Position numbers and translations under genes: made by a program
Notes under the pieces: generated by a model
Seen by the model: only the letters and a program-made list of their open reading frames with translations
Database searches by the model: none
Told to the model about the DNA's origin: nothing
Assembly: GCA_002315495.1 (NCBI GenBank)
Contig: DCGJ01000139.1
Coordinates: 1-22,509, forward strand
Direction: 5' to 3'
Origin: Lachnoclostridium sp. UBA1781
GTDB taxonomy: Bacteria > Bacillota > Clostridia > Lachnospirales > Lachnospiraceae
Length of the DNA: 22,509 nt
Part shown: piece by piece, positions 7,521 through 15,568 of the stretch
Layout of the letters: every line of letters begins with the position of its first letter
Numbering within the stretch: position 1 is the stretch's first letter

Positions 7521-9926
7521 TTACTTAATTTCGATTGTTGCGGTTCCGTTCTCGATGCTCTTGACCGTAATGGTGTACGGAAATTCAGAGCCGTCGTTCA
7601 TCACGCCGTCCAAAAACACGGTCGGGTAATCCTTCACGGAGAAGGAATCTCCTGCCTTGAACAGATCCTTATCGGACAACTGTTCATAGGTGCAGGTGCC
7701 ATCGGTGAAGGTATTGCGTCCATTTCTCTGTAAAAGATTGACCTGATACTTTCCGGCCGGATTCCAGGCATTGCCATACACCACATCATAAGTTGTTCCC
7801 TTTTCGAACCAGTCCTTCATCAGGTCGATTTCAAGTAGGCGAGCGTCAATATGGTAAATGCGGACGCCCTGCTTCGTAAGCCCGTATTCCGGAGCGTCAT
7901 ATGTGTTCAACCCATCCGGCGAGAACAACTCTACCAGCAGATATTCATTAAATGGATTGATGGTGCCATCCTCTTTCACTTCACCGGTGATTGGAATCAG
8001 GATCACGTCGCCACTGCTTTCAAAGTCGGAAATCGTAATCGTTGTGCCTGCTGCTAACTGTTCCTTTGTCACGACCGTCGGGGTAATCCAGCCTACGGCG
8101 AATTTTGAAAATGGATTCCAATCGCCCACATTGGCGGACTGCATATCATAGCCACCAACTGCATTGTAACCGCTGTAGTAAACATCGTAATAGTCAATCA
8201 AACCCAGACTGTGCGAGAGCTCATGAATCAGTGTTCGCGAATCTAAACCGCTATTCGGATGATATGGTTCCTCGCGGAAGAAACCTATATTAATACAAAC
8301 ATTGTGATTGATTACCTTTCGGTCCTTCTTTGTACATGCAGTTCCGTATGTGTACACGTTGTGGCAGGCACCACTGATCGAAATGGTATAATAATCATCA
8401 CAGTCATCCATGCCGGCAAAGACCAGAACAACCGCATCATAGATGCCATTTTCATCCAGATCCAATAAGCTCTCCCATTCGGAGTAATTCTCTTTCAGCC
8501 ACTCCTCAAGATCTGCTCTCTGATAATCGTCAAACTCACGGGTTCGGTTATTCGCAAAGGTTTCCTCTTCCACCAGATACCAATCCGTAACGTACGAAGT
8601 AATATTCATCTTACCGTAAGAAGCCTGGTCAAAATAATCCGAGAAGGTGAAATAATTGCCTGTAGCCGCCCGATTTACCGTTGTTCCGTCGGAAAGAACC
8701 GCATTTCCAAGAACATTAAGCAGTGTCTCATAATCCTGCTCCAATCGATCGGACTGGTCCTCAAAATAAACCGGAACTACAAGTACGTTTGAATCTCCGA
8801 TGCCATTCGTCGTCGTTGCCTTGTTCCCGTCATAATAGGTGTCCGGGTAAGCCGAAGCGCAAATAGGAAGCTCTACCTTAAAGATTCCTTCACAAACTCG
8901 AACTTCCAGATAATCTCCCTTTACTAAAGGCTCGCTCTTATCCTTTAACGTTCCATCTGCAGAATAAAGCTCCAAAACCTCAAAGTTTTCATATGGAAGA
9001 TACATCAATTCCATAAGCCCCAAATCTGCCAAAGGAACATCCGGATGGGCTAAAAGATAGAAGGTAAAGATTCCATCGTCCAGGGAGAATACCTCCTTGG
9101 ACGGATCATAGATATCCCCCTCCGCATACCTCGAATAAAAATCAGTCCATAATTCCACTTTTCCGATTTCGGCAACATCTCCGCAAACAAAAATCTCGAG
9201 GGACTGGATTATTAGATTTGACACACTATTAGAGTCCGTATCAATCTTAAAAAATGGAGGTACCGAATAATACTCAATGTCGCATTTTGTCACCTCCGCC
9301 CCAACTGGAAATCCGCCGCCCGTAGTATAAATGACATCATCCACAGAGTCTATTTCCATCCGGCCATCCGGAGCAATTGCCGAATATTCATCAAACCAAA
9401 CATCGCTTCCATCCGTTCCCCCCTCAAACACCACTTGCATGATACCCTCGTAACCCGTCGCGGACATAATATATCCTGCCGGACTGATTTCAAGTGAGCC
9501 ATCTGCTAGAATCGTAACTCCTTCCGCGAAGAAACGGATCTCTTTTCCGGCATCATCAACGACCGTAAAGCCGGTCAAACGGTCACCGTCATACTCCTTT
9601 GAAATCCAGGTCGATGCATCCATGAAATTAATGGTGTAGACATCGGCCTTCTCCAGTTTTTTCCGGAATAGTTTCAGGTCTTCCTCAATCCAAGCTTGCT
9701 TGTATTCCTTGCCGGCGAGATCGGCAAACTTATCCGCCGCCTCCGTTGGTGTCGGCGTCGGTGTGGTGTCTTCGGTAGTAACCTTCTCTTCCGTTGTCAC
9801 CGCATCTTCTGTCGTTACCGCCGGCTCATCCTTCACGCCGGTTTCCTTTTCTCCGCAGGCAAATGCTCCTACGCATACAAAAACCAACAACGCCCAAAGA
9901 GCAATCTTCTTTCTTAACATATGCAT
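7521..9926 (-). CDS. M6-type metalloprotease, secreted lipoprotein
   Basis: About 801 residues. The N-terminus is a lipoprotein signal (MLRKK, a hydrophobic run, then VGAFAC with the Cys near residue 24). A Thr/Glu/Pro linker follows (about 30-62). Residues about 65-340 are of unknown fold. The catalytic region has the zinc motif HELSHSLGLID (about 568-578), with H568, E569, H572 and a downstream Asp, preceded by YFTFSDYFDQASYGKMNI and followed by GGYDMQSANVGDWNPFSKFA. This matches the M6 (immune inhibitor A-like) layout. It should act on proteins or peptides at the cell surface. ATG at 9924-9926 and ATG at 9918-9920 are both served by AGGAAGGGG; an upstream TTG is unlikely. It follows the stalk protein gene and is probably in the same transcript. 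Confidence 0.87.
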   Translation of the reverse strand: MHMLRKKIALWALLVFVCVGAFACGEKETGVKDEPAVTTEDAVTTEEKVTTEDTTPTPTPTEAADKFADLAGKEYKQAWIEEDLKLFRKKLEKADVYTINFMDASTWISKEYDGDRLTGFTVVDDAGKEIRFFAEGVTILADGSLEISPAGYIMSATGYEGIMQVVFEGGTDGSDVWFDEYSAIAPDGRMEIDSVDDVIYTTGGGFPVGAEVTKCDIEYYSVPPFFKIDTDSNSVSNLIIQSLEIFVCGDVAEIGKVELWTDFYSRYAEGDIYDPSKEVFSLDDGIFTFYLLAHPDVPLADLGLMELMYLPYENFEVLELYSADGTLKDKSEPLVKGDYLEVRVCEGIFKVELPICASAYPDTYYDGNKATTTNGIGDSNVLVVPVYFEDQSDRLEQDYETLLNVLGNAVLSDGTTVNRAATGNYFTFSDYFDQASYGKMNITSYVTDWYLVEEETFANNRTREFDDYQRADLEEWLKENYSEWESLLDLDENGIYDAVVLVFAGMDDCDDYYTISISGACHNVYTYGTACTKKDRKVINHNVCINIGFFREEPYHPNSGLDSRTLIHELSHSLGLIDYYDVYYSGYNAVGGYDMQSANVGDWNPFSKFAVGWITPTVVTKEQLAAGTTITISDFESSGDVILIPITGEVKEDGTINPFNEYLLVELFSPDGLNTYDAPEYGLTKQGVRIYHIDARLLEIDLMKDWFEKGTTYDVVYGNAWNPAGKYQVNLLQRNGRNTFTDGTCTYEQLSDKDLFKAGDSFSVKDYPTVFLDGVMNDGSEFPYTITVKSIENGTATIEIK

Positions 9927-9937
9927 GCCCCTTCCTC

Positions 9938-10015
9938 TCAATCATGTTTCGTTGTGTATTCCAGTGCCACAAGCTTCCAGCTACCGTTCATCCGGACAAA
10001 CCAAAGCCCATCTCC
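9938..10015 (-). other. Continuation of the stalk protein in the -1 frame (frameshifted tail)
   Basis: Reading the minus strand from 10015 in the shifted frame gives 25 residues beginning GDGLWFVRMNGSWKLVALEY and ending in TGA at 9938. The composition is protein-like and the stop falls 11 bp before the protease ATG. The normal reading frame ends less plausibly with EMGFGLSG. No canonical slippery heptamer is visible at the junction, so a lost base (real or a sequencing error) is more likely than programmed frameshifting. Confidence 0.6.
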
Positions 10016-10509
10016 ACCAACTCATCGTAATCCGTATTCAGGTTCTGATACGGACAGGTCAACTGACGAATGGTTCGCGTCTGTCCGTCGATTTCAATCT
10101 GAATTACACTCTCTTCCGGGGTTAACTCTTCCGAAGTCCACCCATTTTCCGGATACTCGTAAATGATTTCCGGTTCATGCGGGGCTTCGGTAACAGCCGC
10201 TGACGGGGCCTGCGTCGGAATGTGAATCAGCGACGAATCGGAAATCTCCGTGAACTCGCTAATCACATTCTGCTTATTGATTTCCGCCAGCTCCTCGGGT
10301 GTCGTAAACCAGTCTGCCAAAAAACCGATTGCACTTGTCTCCCGAACCGACTTCACAAATACGCGATGTGCACGTTCACTCGGTCCGTAATTGAGAACCA
10401 ACAGAACTGAAAAAACAGCTGCCAAAAGCGCAACTATGGTCACCGCCAAAAGAATCACAATTCGACCGATGATAACCCCTATCTTTATTTTTCCCTTTTT
10501 CTCGCTCAT
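9988..10509 (-). CDS. Membrane-anchored protein with glycosidase-type stalk; apparent frameshift near its 3' end
   Basis: The frame as read gives 173 residues: a short basic cytoplasmic start (MSEKKGKIKI), one membrane helix (about 11-40) and an extracytoplasmic part beginning NYGPSERAHRVFVKSVRETS. That segment and the following FLADWFTTPEELAEI resemble, from memory, the N-terminal stalk of clostridial phosphodiester glycosidase (NAGPA-like) proteins. No catalytic domain follows; instead there is a Thr/Pro-rich linker and a short beta-rich end. The frame stops at 9988, but a -1 shift near 10015 opens 25 more residues to a stop at 9938, just before the protease ribosome binding site. The start ATG 10507-10509 has GGGGAG only two bases upstream; an ATG at 10551 is an alternative. 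Confidence 0.6.
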   Translation of the reverse strand: MSEKKGKIKIGVIIGRIVILLAVTIVALLAAVFSVLLVLNYGPSERAHRVFVKSVRETSAIGFLADWFTTPEELAEINKQNVISEFTEISDSSLIHIPTQAPSAAVTEAPHEPEIIYEYPENGWTSEELTPEESVIQIEIDGQTRTIRQLTCPYQNLNTDYDELVEMGFGLSG

Positions 10510-10539
10510 GTCTCCCCGCAGAGAATCTCTTTCGCTACA

Positions 10540-10568
10540 ATGGTATGACATAAGCGCCTAAAAATCAA
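10540..10568 (-). promoter_or_regulatory. Possible promoter of the 10509 to 2021 operon
   Basis: On the minus strand, TTGATT (10563-10568), a 17-bp spacer and TACCAT (10540-10545) lie about 30 bp upstream of the ATG at 10509. Both boxes match only four of six consensus bases, so this is weak. It would favour the 10509 start over the one at 10551. Confidence 0.3.
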
Positions 10569-10733
10569 GTAAGAATCCCCGCTTCAAGGCGCCTTTTAGG
10601 TCTGTTTCTCCTCGGTGCACTCGATTTCGCGAAGCTCCCTTACCGACTTGGCTGTTCACCATTGTAAGACCGCTTGCAAAACCTCCTGTATAGGCATCAT
10701 GAAGCAATTTAAATTCCATCAACTTCATGTATC

Positions 10734-10770
10734 AAAAAAAGCGCCACCCGATGGGGACCGGGTAGCGCTT
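10734..10770 (-). terminator. Rho-independent terminator of the xylosidase/symporter operon
   Basis: On the minus strand, a 12-bp stem AAGCGCTACCCG / CGGGTGGCGCTT (one G-T pair) with an 8-nt loop is followed by a long T run. It lies 34 bp after the symporter stop. The remaining 10552-10733 holds no gene I can support. Confidence 0.93.
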
Positions 10771-10803
10771 AATTCCTGTATTAGGTTTTTCTATTTCAAT
10801 CAA

Positions 10804-12180
10804 TTACTTGTTCTCTGCTCTCTCTGCGCGAAGCTTAGCATTTGCATTCTCAACAGTAAGGAAGAAGTAGATTACGAGTACGATTGCACTGATGATAATC
10901 GGAACACCTGCGAACATGAAGGTGAGCATGCTCTTACAAGCTGCGGTCTGGGTAAGTGCAAGACCATCGAACTTAACAGCTGCAAGCAACCAGCCGCTGA
11001 TTGCGGAGCCAAGACCACCACCAACCTTCATACCGAAGGAAGTACAGGAGTACATGGAACCGTCGAGTCTCTTTCCGGTCTTCATGTAGGTATAGTCAGC
11101 AGCCTCGGATACGAGAGCGTTGAAGGTACCGCCAAGCGTACACATGGTAAGAGAAACAAAGCCAAATGCGATGCAAAGTGCGTTGCCCATGTAGTTCAGA
11201 GCAAGGTACAGGAATGCGAATCTAACAAGGATGTTCATGGTGAAGAACACGATGTTCAACTTACGAACGGACTTAAACTTCTGTACAAGGAACGGAGCCA
11301 GAATCAAACCGATAACACTTGCGATCGAGGAATAGGTGGACATCGTTCCGAAGTAATCTGCGCTACCGCAGTTGTAAATGAAGTAGTAGATTGCACCACC
11401 CATGGAGATACCCATCATCATGTAGAAGAGAAGGTACAGCATAGCGAGCATATCAAAGTACTTGTTGGTTACAAGGGTCTTAAGGGTTTCGAAGAAGCCA
11501 ACGGTCTGAGCCGGTGCAGCATTTTCAGCAGTCTCGTCTCTAAGCTCGGACTCCGGAAGCTCCTTAACGGAGAATACGGAAATGGTGTTAACAACGAGAC
11601 CGATGACACCAAAGAAGAGTGCGGTCCACTTCCAACCTTCAGCGCCGCCGCCAAACTTAGCAACGAGCTTAAGTGCGAAGTTGTTAACGATCAAGGTACC
11701 GATTGTGGATCCGATGAAACGGAAGGTACCCATCTGAACTCTCTCGTTCATGTTCTTGGTGATGAGTGAGGTAAGTGCGGAATAAGCAATGTTGTTTGCA
11801 GTGTAAAATGCTGCATTTAACAGGGTGTATGCGATAAAGAAGTAAGCATACTGTGCCTTGGATCCCCAACTCATCGGGATACAGAACAAAGCAACCAATG
11901 CAACGGTATTACCAACATAGGACCAGAGCATCCAAGGTCTTGCCTTACCCATCTTGGTGTGGGTGCGGTCAATGAGGGAACCGAAGAGAATATCGGTTAC
12001 ACCGTCCGTCAACTTGGAGATCAAAATCAAAGTACCGATGATACCTGCGTTCATACCGATGGTATTGGTGAGGTAAACCATTACGAAGCTGGATACAAGT
12101 GCATATACCATGTTCGCTGCGAAGTCGCCGCCACCGTATCCGATCTTATTACCTAAATGTAAATATTTTTTCTCGTTCAT
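10804..12180 (-). CDS. GPH-family sugar:cation symporter (probable xyloside/xylo-oligosaccharide importer)
   Basis: 458 residues with about 12 membrane helices and the hallmarks of the glycoside-pentoside-hexuronide family (MelB/XynB-like). These are the N-terminal NKIGYGGGDFAANMVY (about 11-26), the loop LISKLTDGVTDILFGSLIDR followed by THTKMGKARPW (between helices 2 and 3), and a central cytoplasmic loop rich in charge (about 215-235). It would import a glycoside with Na+ or H+ across the cytoplasmic membrane. Its gene starts 31 bp after the stop of the GH120 beta-xylosidase, which points to xylo-oligosaccharides or xylobiose as substrate. AAAGGA lies eight bases before the ATG. Exact substrate and coupling ion are inferred. 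Confidence 0.9.
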   Translation of the reverse strand: MNEKKYLHLGNKIGYGGGDFAANMVYALVSSFVMVYLTNTIGMNAGIIGTLILISKLTDGVTDILFGSLIDRTHTKMGKARPWMLWSYVGNTVALVALFCIPMSWGSKAQYAYFFIAYTLLNAAFYTANNIAYSALTSLITKNMNERVQMGTFRFIGSTIGTLIVNNFALKLVAKFGGGAEGWKWTALFFGVIGLVVNTISVFSVKELPESELRDETAENAAPAQTVGFFETLKTLVTNKYFDMLAMLYLLFYMMMGISMGGAIYYFIYNCGSADYFGTMSTYSSIASVIGLILAPFLVQKFKSVRKLNIVFFTMNILVRFAFLYLALNYMGNALCIAFGFVSLTMCTLGGTFNALVSEAADYTYMKTGKRLDGSMYSCTSFGMKVGGGLGSAISGWLLAAVKFDGLALTQTAACKSMLTFMFAGVPIIISAIVLVIYFFLTVENANAKLRAERAENK

Positions 12181-12211
12181 GATTACAATCCTTTCTTATG
12201 AAAAAAACTAA

Positions 12212-14224
12212 TTATACTGTGAACTTCTTTGCAGCATTTGCAAATGGACCCGGAAGCGCTTTCAGGCTTCTTACATCGCCCGCATAATCTTCACGGAAGA
12301 AGATTGGAGTTCCGTCCGGATTCTCAAATCTCTGCTCCGGCTCGAAGGCCATTCCCAAAGTGTCGCTATCTATCAAATCGGTGGTCCAGCCCTGAAGCAG
12401 GTCGTATACGTTGGTCTCGATTTCGTACTTTCCGTCCTTCTCAATGAGATTCACGTAAGCTTTACCGTCCTCGCATACATACTTGTTGTCTTCGTGCTTC
12501 CAAGCCTTCGCATCGTTAAAGTAAGCATTTCCGCTAATCCAGCAAGGGAGCTTAGCGAAATGATAATCCTGCATCTTGAACATGCTCGGTTCCGGATTGT
12601 CGAGTTCAAAATGAACAATCCACTCATCGTAGGTTGGGAAGTCATCGAAAATGCGGGTTCCCTGCTCCTGGTTATCGAACATAATGAAGCCCATATCTTC
12701 CTTTGCCTCGAGCGGCTTTACCGGCCAGTTCTGGATGAAGATGTTGTTGTATACTCTGTCATCACCGTGAAGGAAGGTCATCATACCTGCCACCTCGGTT
12801 CTGTGCTGAATGTGGTAAGGGGTATATCTCGGAGCCATGGTTCCGTTGCTGAGTGGCATATCGCTACCGCTTCCAATGGAGCTTACCGGTCCGAGACAGA
12901 GGTTATGAACGAGTGCGCAGCCCTGGGATGCAAGCTTAAAGGAAAGCTTGGAGAGACATACGTTGTGGTCCATCAGAGTCGGTCCGTGGCTAACCTCTAC
13001 AAATACGTCACAGCTGGACATTCCACCCGGAACAAGCGGGATATTCTCATCCGGCGCATTGTTCTCAAAGAAGAGGTTCTGGCTGATTCTTGTACCCTGT
13101 GCCTGCCAGTCACACCAGATACCCATCGTACAGTTGTGAATGTGGTTTCTGCGAATCGTTACATCGATTGCTGCGTGAAGCTTGATACCGGCAACCTCTG
13201 CGCCTGCAAGCTCCTGCATGTTGTTGATGTGGTGAATGTGGTTATCCTCAATGGTCGAGAACACACAGCCCATTCTTCCGACGATACCGGTCTGCTCACA
13301 GTGATGAATGTGACATCTTCTTACGATGTGATGACCGATTCTTTCCTTCGTCCAACCATGGTACTGACCGCGACAAACCGCGTCACGTTCCATCTGGGTT
13401 GCACTCTTTACATGCTTGTAGGTGAAGTAGTGATCATTTGCCTCGTCATAGTACTTACCAAGGGAGATACCGGAGCATTTACTGTTGCTGATTTCGCAAT
13501 CCTCAATGATCCAGCCCTTAGACCAGTGCGGTCCCATAAGTCCGTCCTGGTAAGCCGCCGGCGGTGCCCAGTTCGTAGCTGCCTTGTTCATGCTAAAGCC
13601 GCTGACGGTGATGTAGTTTACACCGGTCTCGGATGGCATGAAGCAGTTTCTTCTTACGTTAATGTCTACATTTTCCTCGTTCGGATTCTTGCCCTTGAAG
13701 TTTGCGTAGATAACGGTTTCATTCGTCTCCTTGTCCTGCTCGGTGTACCACTTGTATACCGACCATTCCGGTTCCCATGAATGGATGTAAACCTCACCCT
13801 TAAGGCAATCCTCTAAGGTCTGTGTTTCATACAACTGTCTGTCGTTTAGATACACCGCACCGGTGTGACGAACGAATGGTCCGAAGTACCAGTCACCCTT
13901 GATCAAAGTGGTGTATGGATTGTAATTGCCAAATGCGCTGTTTGCCACACGAAGCACCCAAGTGTCACCATCAAACTGCTTCCAGCCGATTGCTTTCTCC
14001 GCACCGGTGATCACAGCCCCCAAAGGCTCCTCGCTTCGATAGGTAATGCGGGCATCCTCCAGTCCTGCATTCTTCGGATTCACGTACTCACGATACACAC
14101 CCGGGGCAACGATTACCTCATCGCCCGGCATTGCTACCTGAGCAGCATCGTTAATGTGCTTGAACGGGCTTTCTTTCGTTCCGTTTCCGTCCTTGCAAGC
14201 ATTTGCATTAACAAAAATCTTCAT
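12212..14224 (-). CDS. GH120 beta-xylosidase, intracellular
   Basis: 670 residues, no signal peptide. The sequence follows the right-handed beta-helix GH120 family (XylC of Thermoanaerobacterium) closely. Examples are the N-terminal PGDEVIVAPGVYREYVNP (about 33-50), the segment NEENVDINVRRNCFMPSETG, the block GLMGPHWSKGWIIEDCEI (about 228-245), and AGIKLHAAIDVTIRRNHIH. The catalytic pair known in XylC corresponds to Asp in WCDWQAQGTR (about D372) and Glu in DVFVEVSHGP (about E410). About 15 extra residues lie between them compared with XylC. It should release xylose from imported xylo-oligosaccharides. The ATG at 14222-14224 has GGAGGAGGA upstream; a longer frame to 14389 would run through the promoter and is rejected. 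Confidence 0.93.
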   Translation of the reverse strand: MKIFVNANACKDGNGTKESPFKHINDAAQVAMPGDEVIVAPGVYREYVNPKNAGLEDARITYRSEEPLGAVITGAEKAIGWKQFDGDTWVLRVANSAFGNYNPYTTLIKGDWYFGPFVRHTGAVYLNDRQLYETQTLEDCLKGEVYIHSWEPEWSVYKWYTEQDKETNETVIYANFKGKNPNEENVDINVRRNCFMPSETGVNYITVSGFSMNKAATNWAPPAAYQDGLMGPHWSKGWIIEDCEISNSKCSGISLGKYYDEANDHYFTYKHVKSATQMERDAVCRGQYHGWTKERIGHHIVRRCHIHHCEQTGIVGRMGCVFSTIEDNHIHHINNMQELAGAEVAGIKLHAAIDVTIRRNHIHNCTMGIWCDWQAQGTRISQNLFFENNAPDENIPLVPGGMSSCDVFVEVSHGPTLMDHNVCLSKLSFKLASQGCALVHNLCLGPVSSIGSGSDMPLSNGTMAPRYTPYHIQHRTEVAGMMTFLHGDDRVYNNIFIQNWPVKPLEAKEDMGFIMFDNQEQGTRIFDDFPTYDEWIVHFELDNPEPSMFKMQDYHFAKLPCWISGNAYFNDAKAWKHEDNKYVCEDGKAYVNLIEKDGKYEIETNVYDLLQGWTTDLIDSDTLGMAFEPEQRFENPDGTPIFFREDYAGDVRSLKALPGPFANAAKKFTV

Positions 14225-14304
14225 GTCTGTTCCTCCTCCGTTTCTTATTATCCCCCAAAGTTTTCGAATTCCCACAAATTCTGTCAGATTTGAAACGAAT
14301 TCGC

Positions 14305-14333
14305 TTGTCTCTTTGTTAAGCCTATTATATAAT
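14305..14333 (+). promoter_or_regulatory. Sigma-A promoter of the AraC regulator gene
   Basis: TTGTCT (14305-14310), a 17-bp spacer and a perfect TATAAT (14328-14333) lie upstream of the regulator ATG at 14380. Its -10 box overlaps the opposite-strand -10 in the palindrome ATTATATAAT (14324-14333). Confidence 0.65.
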
Positions 14334-14350
14334 TTATCCGAGGATTTCAA
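14324..14350 (-). promoter_or_regulatory. Putative promoter of the xylosidase operon
   Basis: On the minus strand, TTGAAA (14345-14350) and a perfect TATAAT (14324-14329) are separated by only 15 bp. The short spacer suggests a promoter that needs an activator, which fits the divergent AraC gene. Two GAATTC palindromes (14266-14271 and 14297-14302, 31 bp apart) lie downstream and could be regulator contacts, but this is weak. Confidence 0.4.
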
Positions 14351-14379
14351 ATATCGAAAATAGAGTAACGGAGGATAAA

Positions 14380-15489
14380 ATGTGTCCAAAAGCGACTTTT
14401 CAAAATGAAATCAAAAAAGCAACAAAAAAAGTAAATCGTGACATCATCGAAAGCGACAACCTGGAATATACGCATCTAAAGTTTCACAACGATCCAAATG
14501 CTCTGTACCAGACCGTTGATATTGACATGCCTTACCTGATTGTCTACGAATCGGTTTCTACCAAGGGCAATCAAACCACCTACCAGGAATTCAGTGAGAA
14601 TAACAAAGTATTGTTACATTCCGAGTATAGCGGGTTTATAAAGGATAAAATCGGAACCCCAAAACTTCACTCCCATAATTTTTATGAGCTGACTTATGTT
14701 CTCTCCGGTGAGCTGACGCTTCGGATCGAGGATGAGGATATTGTGTATCATGCCGGGGATTGCTGCATTTGCAATAAAAATATCCATCATATGGAAATGA
14801 TGGACCGCGATACGGAATTCGTGCTGTTTCTGATCAAAGAAGAGTATATCCAAATCATTCGTGACACCAATTATTTCTACGACCGTAATTGTATTCCGAC
14901 ATCTCTTGAGACGATTTTTGATGTCTTCTTTCAGGAAAATAAAAAGAACCCTGATTATGACGCCAAAATCTATTCCGATTATCGGCTCATGGATTCCGCA
15001 AAGAGTCATGGAGCATTTGACCTTATTAATAAAATGATTGTAGAGATCACAGGAAGCCAGTCCGGGAAAAGCCATATGATGATGGGACTGTTCTGCCGTT
15101 TGTTCGAGCAGCTGCAAAACGAGGAGGCGTACCACGAGGAGGTACATCGCGCCCATCTGTCCAACGAGGAGCAGATTGTGTACGAAATCGCCAAGGCCTA
15201 TCGTAAGAAGGACGGTGTCTTTACCCGCCAGGAGATTGAACAGATTACGGGATATAACGGAGATTATGTAGAAAGGATCTTTAAGAAAGCTACCGGAAAG
15301 ACACTCCTAACATACGGAAAGGATATTCTGATAAAAAAGGCGGCGAATCTGCTGGTAAGCACAAACCTTGGAATCGGCGATATTTGCGAGCGCCTTGGAT
15401 ATTCCAACCGGCATTATTTTAATCAAATCTTTCAAAAAGAATATGGACTCACGCCGTCGGCTTTTCGCAAATCCGGCTTAGAGAAATAA
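14380..15489 (+). CDS. AraC-family transcriptional regulator with cupin sensor domain
   Basis: 369 residues. The N-terminal part contains a cupin sugar-sensing core (KLHSHNFYELTYVLSGELTL, about 95-114, with H97 and H99, followed by YHAGDCCICNKNIHHME). The C-terminal part (about 265-365) has the paired helix-turn-helix of AraC proteins, with GIGDICERLGYSNRHYFNQI (about 331-350) as the signature and GLTPSAFRK at the end. It most likely binds a xylose-derived ligand and activates the divergent xylosidase-symporter operon. GGAGG lies five bases before the ATG, and a hairpin terminator follows the stop. The ligand is inferred from the neighbours only. Confidence 0.9.
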   Translation: MCPKATFQNEIKKATKKVNRDIIESDNLEYTHLKFHNDPNALYQTVDIDMPYLIVYESVSTKGNQTTYQEFSENNKVLLHSEYSGFIKDKIGTPKLHSHNFYELTYVLSGELTLRIEDEDIVYHAGDCCICNKNIHHMEMMDRDTEFVLFLIKEEYIQIIRDTNYFYDRNCIPTSLETIFDVFFQENKKNPDYDAKIYSDYRLMDSAKSHGAFDLINKMIVEITGSQSGKSHMMMGLFCRLFEQLQNEEAYHEEVHRAHLSNEEQIVYEIAKAYRKKDGVFTRQEIEQITGYNGDYVERIFKKATGKTLLTYGKDILIKKAANLLVSTNLGIGDICERLGYSNRHYFNQIFQKEYGLTPSAFRKSGLEK

Positions 15490-15490
15490 A

Positions 15491-15523
15491 ACAACGGACC
15501 CGCCAATTTGGCAGGTCCGTTGT
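15491..15523. terminator. Bidirectional terminator between araC-type gene and ABC permease
   Basis: ACAACGGACC (15491-15500) pairs with GGTCCGTTGT (15514-15523), with an inner GCC/GGC pairing. On the minus strand the stem is followed by TTTTATTT, so it best serves the ABC operon. On the plus strand the tail is only TCGTTCGTTC. Confidence 0.8.
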
Positions 15524-15568
15524 TCGTTCGTTCTGTATCCTAAGGAAATAATAGCGTATATCAGGAGG

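Noticed and set aside
9988..10026. Programmed -1 frameshift
   Set aside because: No slippery heptamer or strong downstream structure is visible; a lost base is simpler.
10564..10731. Minus-strand 55-codon frame beginning MKLMEFKLLHDAY
   Set aside because: No ribosome binding site before the ATG, it starts right after a strong terminator, and the sequence has no recognisable family.
10615..11769. Long plus-strand open frame (384 codons) opposite the GPH symporter
   Set aside because: Antisense to a strongly supported symporter gene and crosses its terminator; composition is Cys/His/Glu-rich mirror sequence with no domain.
12494..13780. Long plus-strand open frame (428 codons) opposite the GH120 gene
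   Set aside because: Antisense to a gene with clear family motifs and catalytic residues; no independent start signal.
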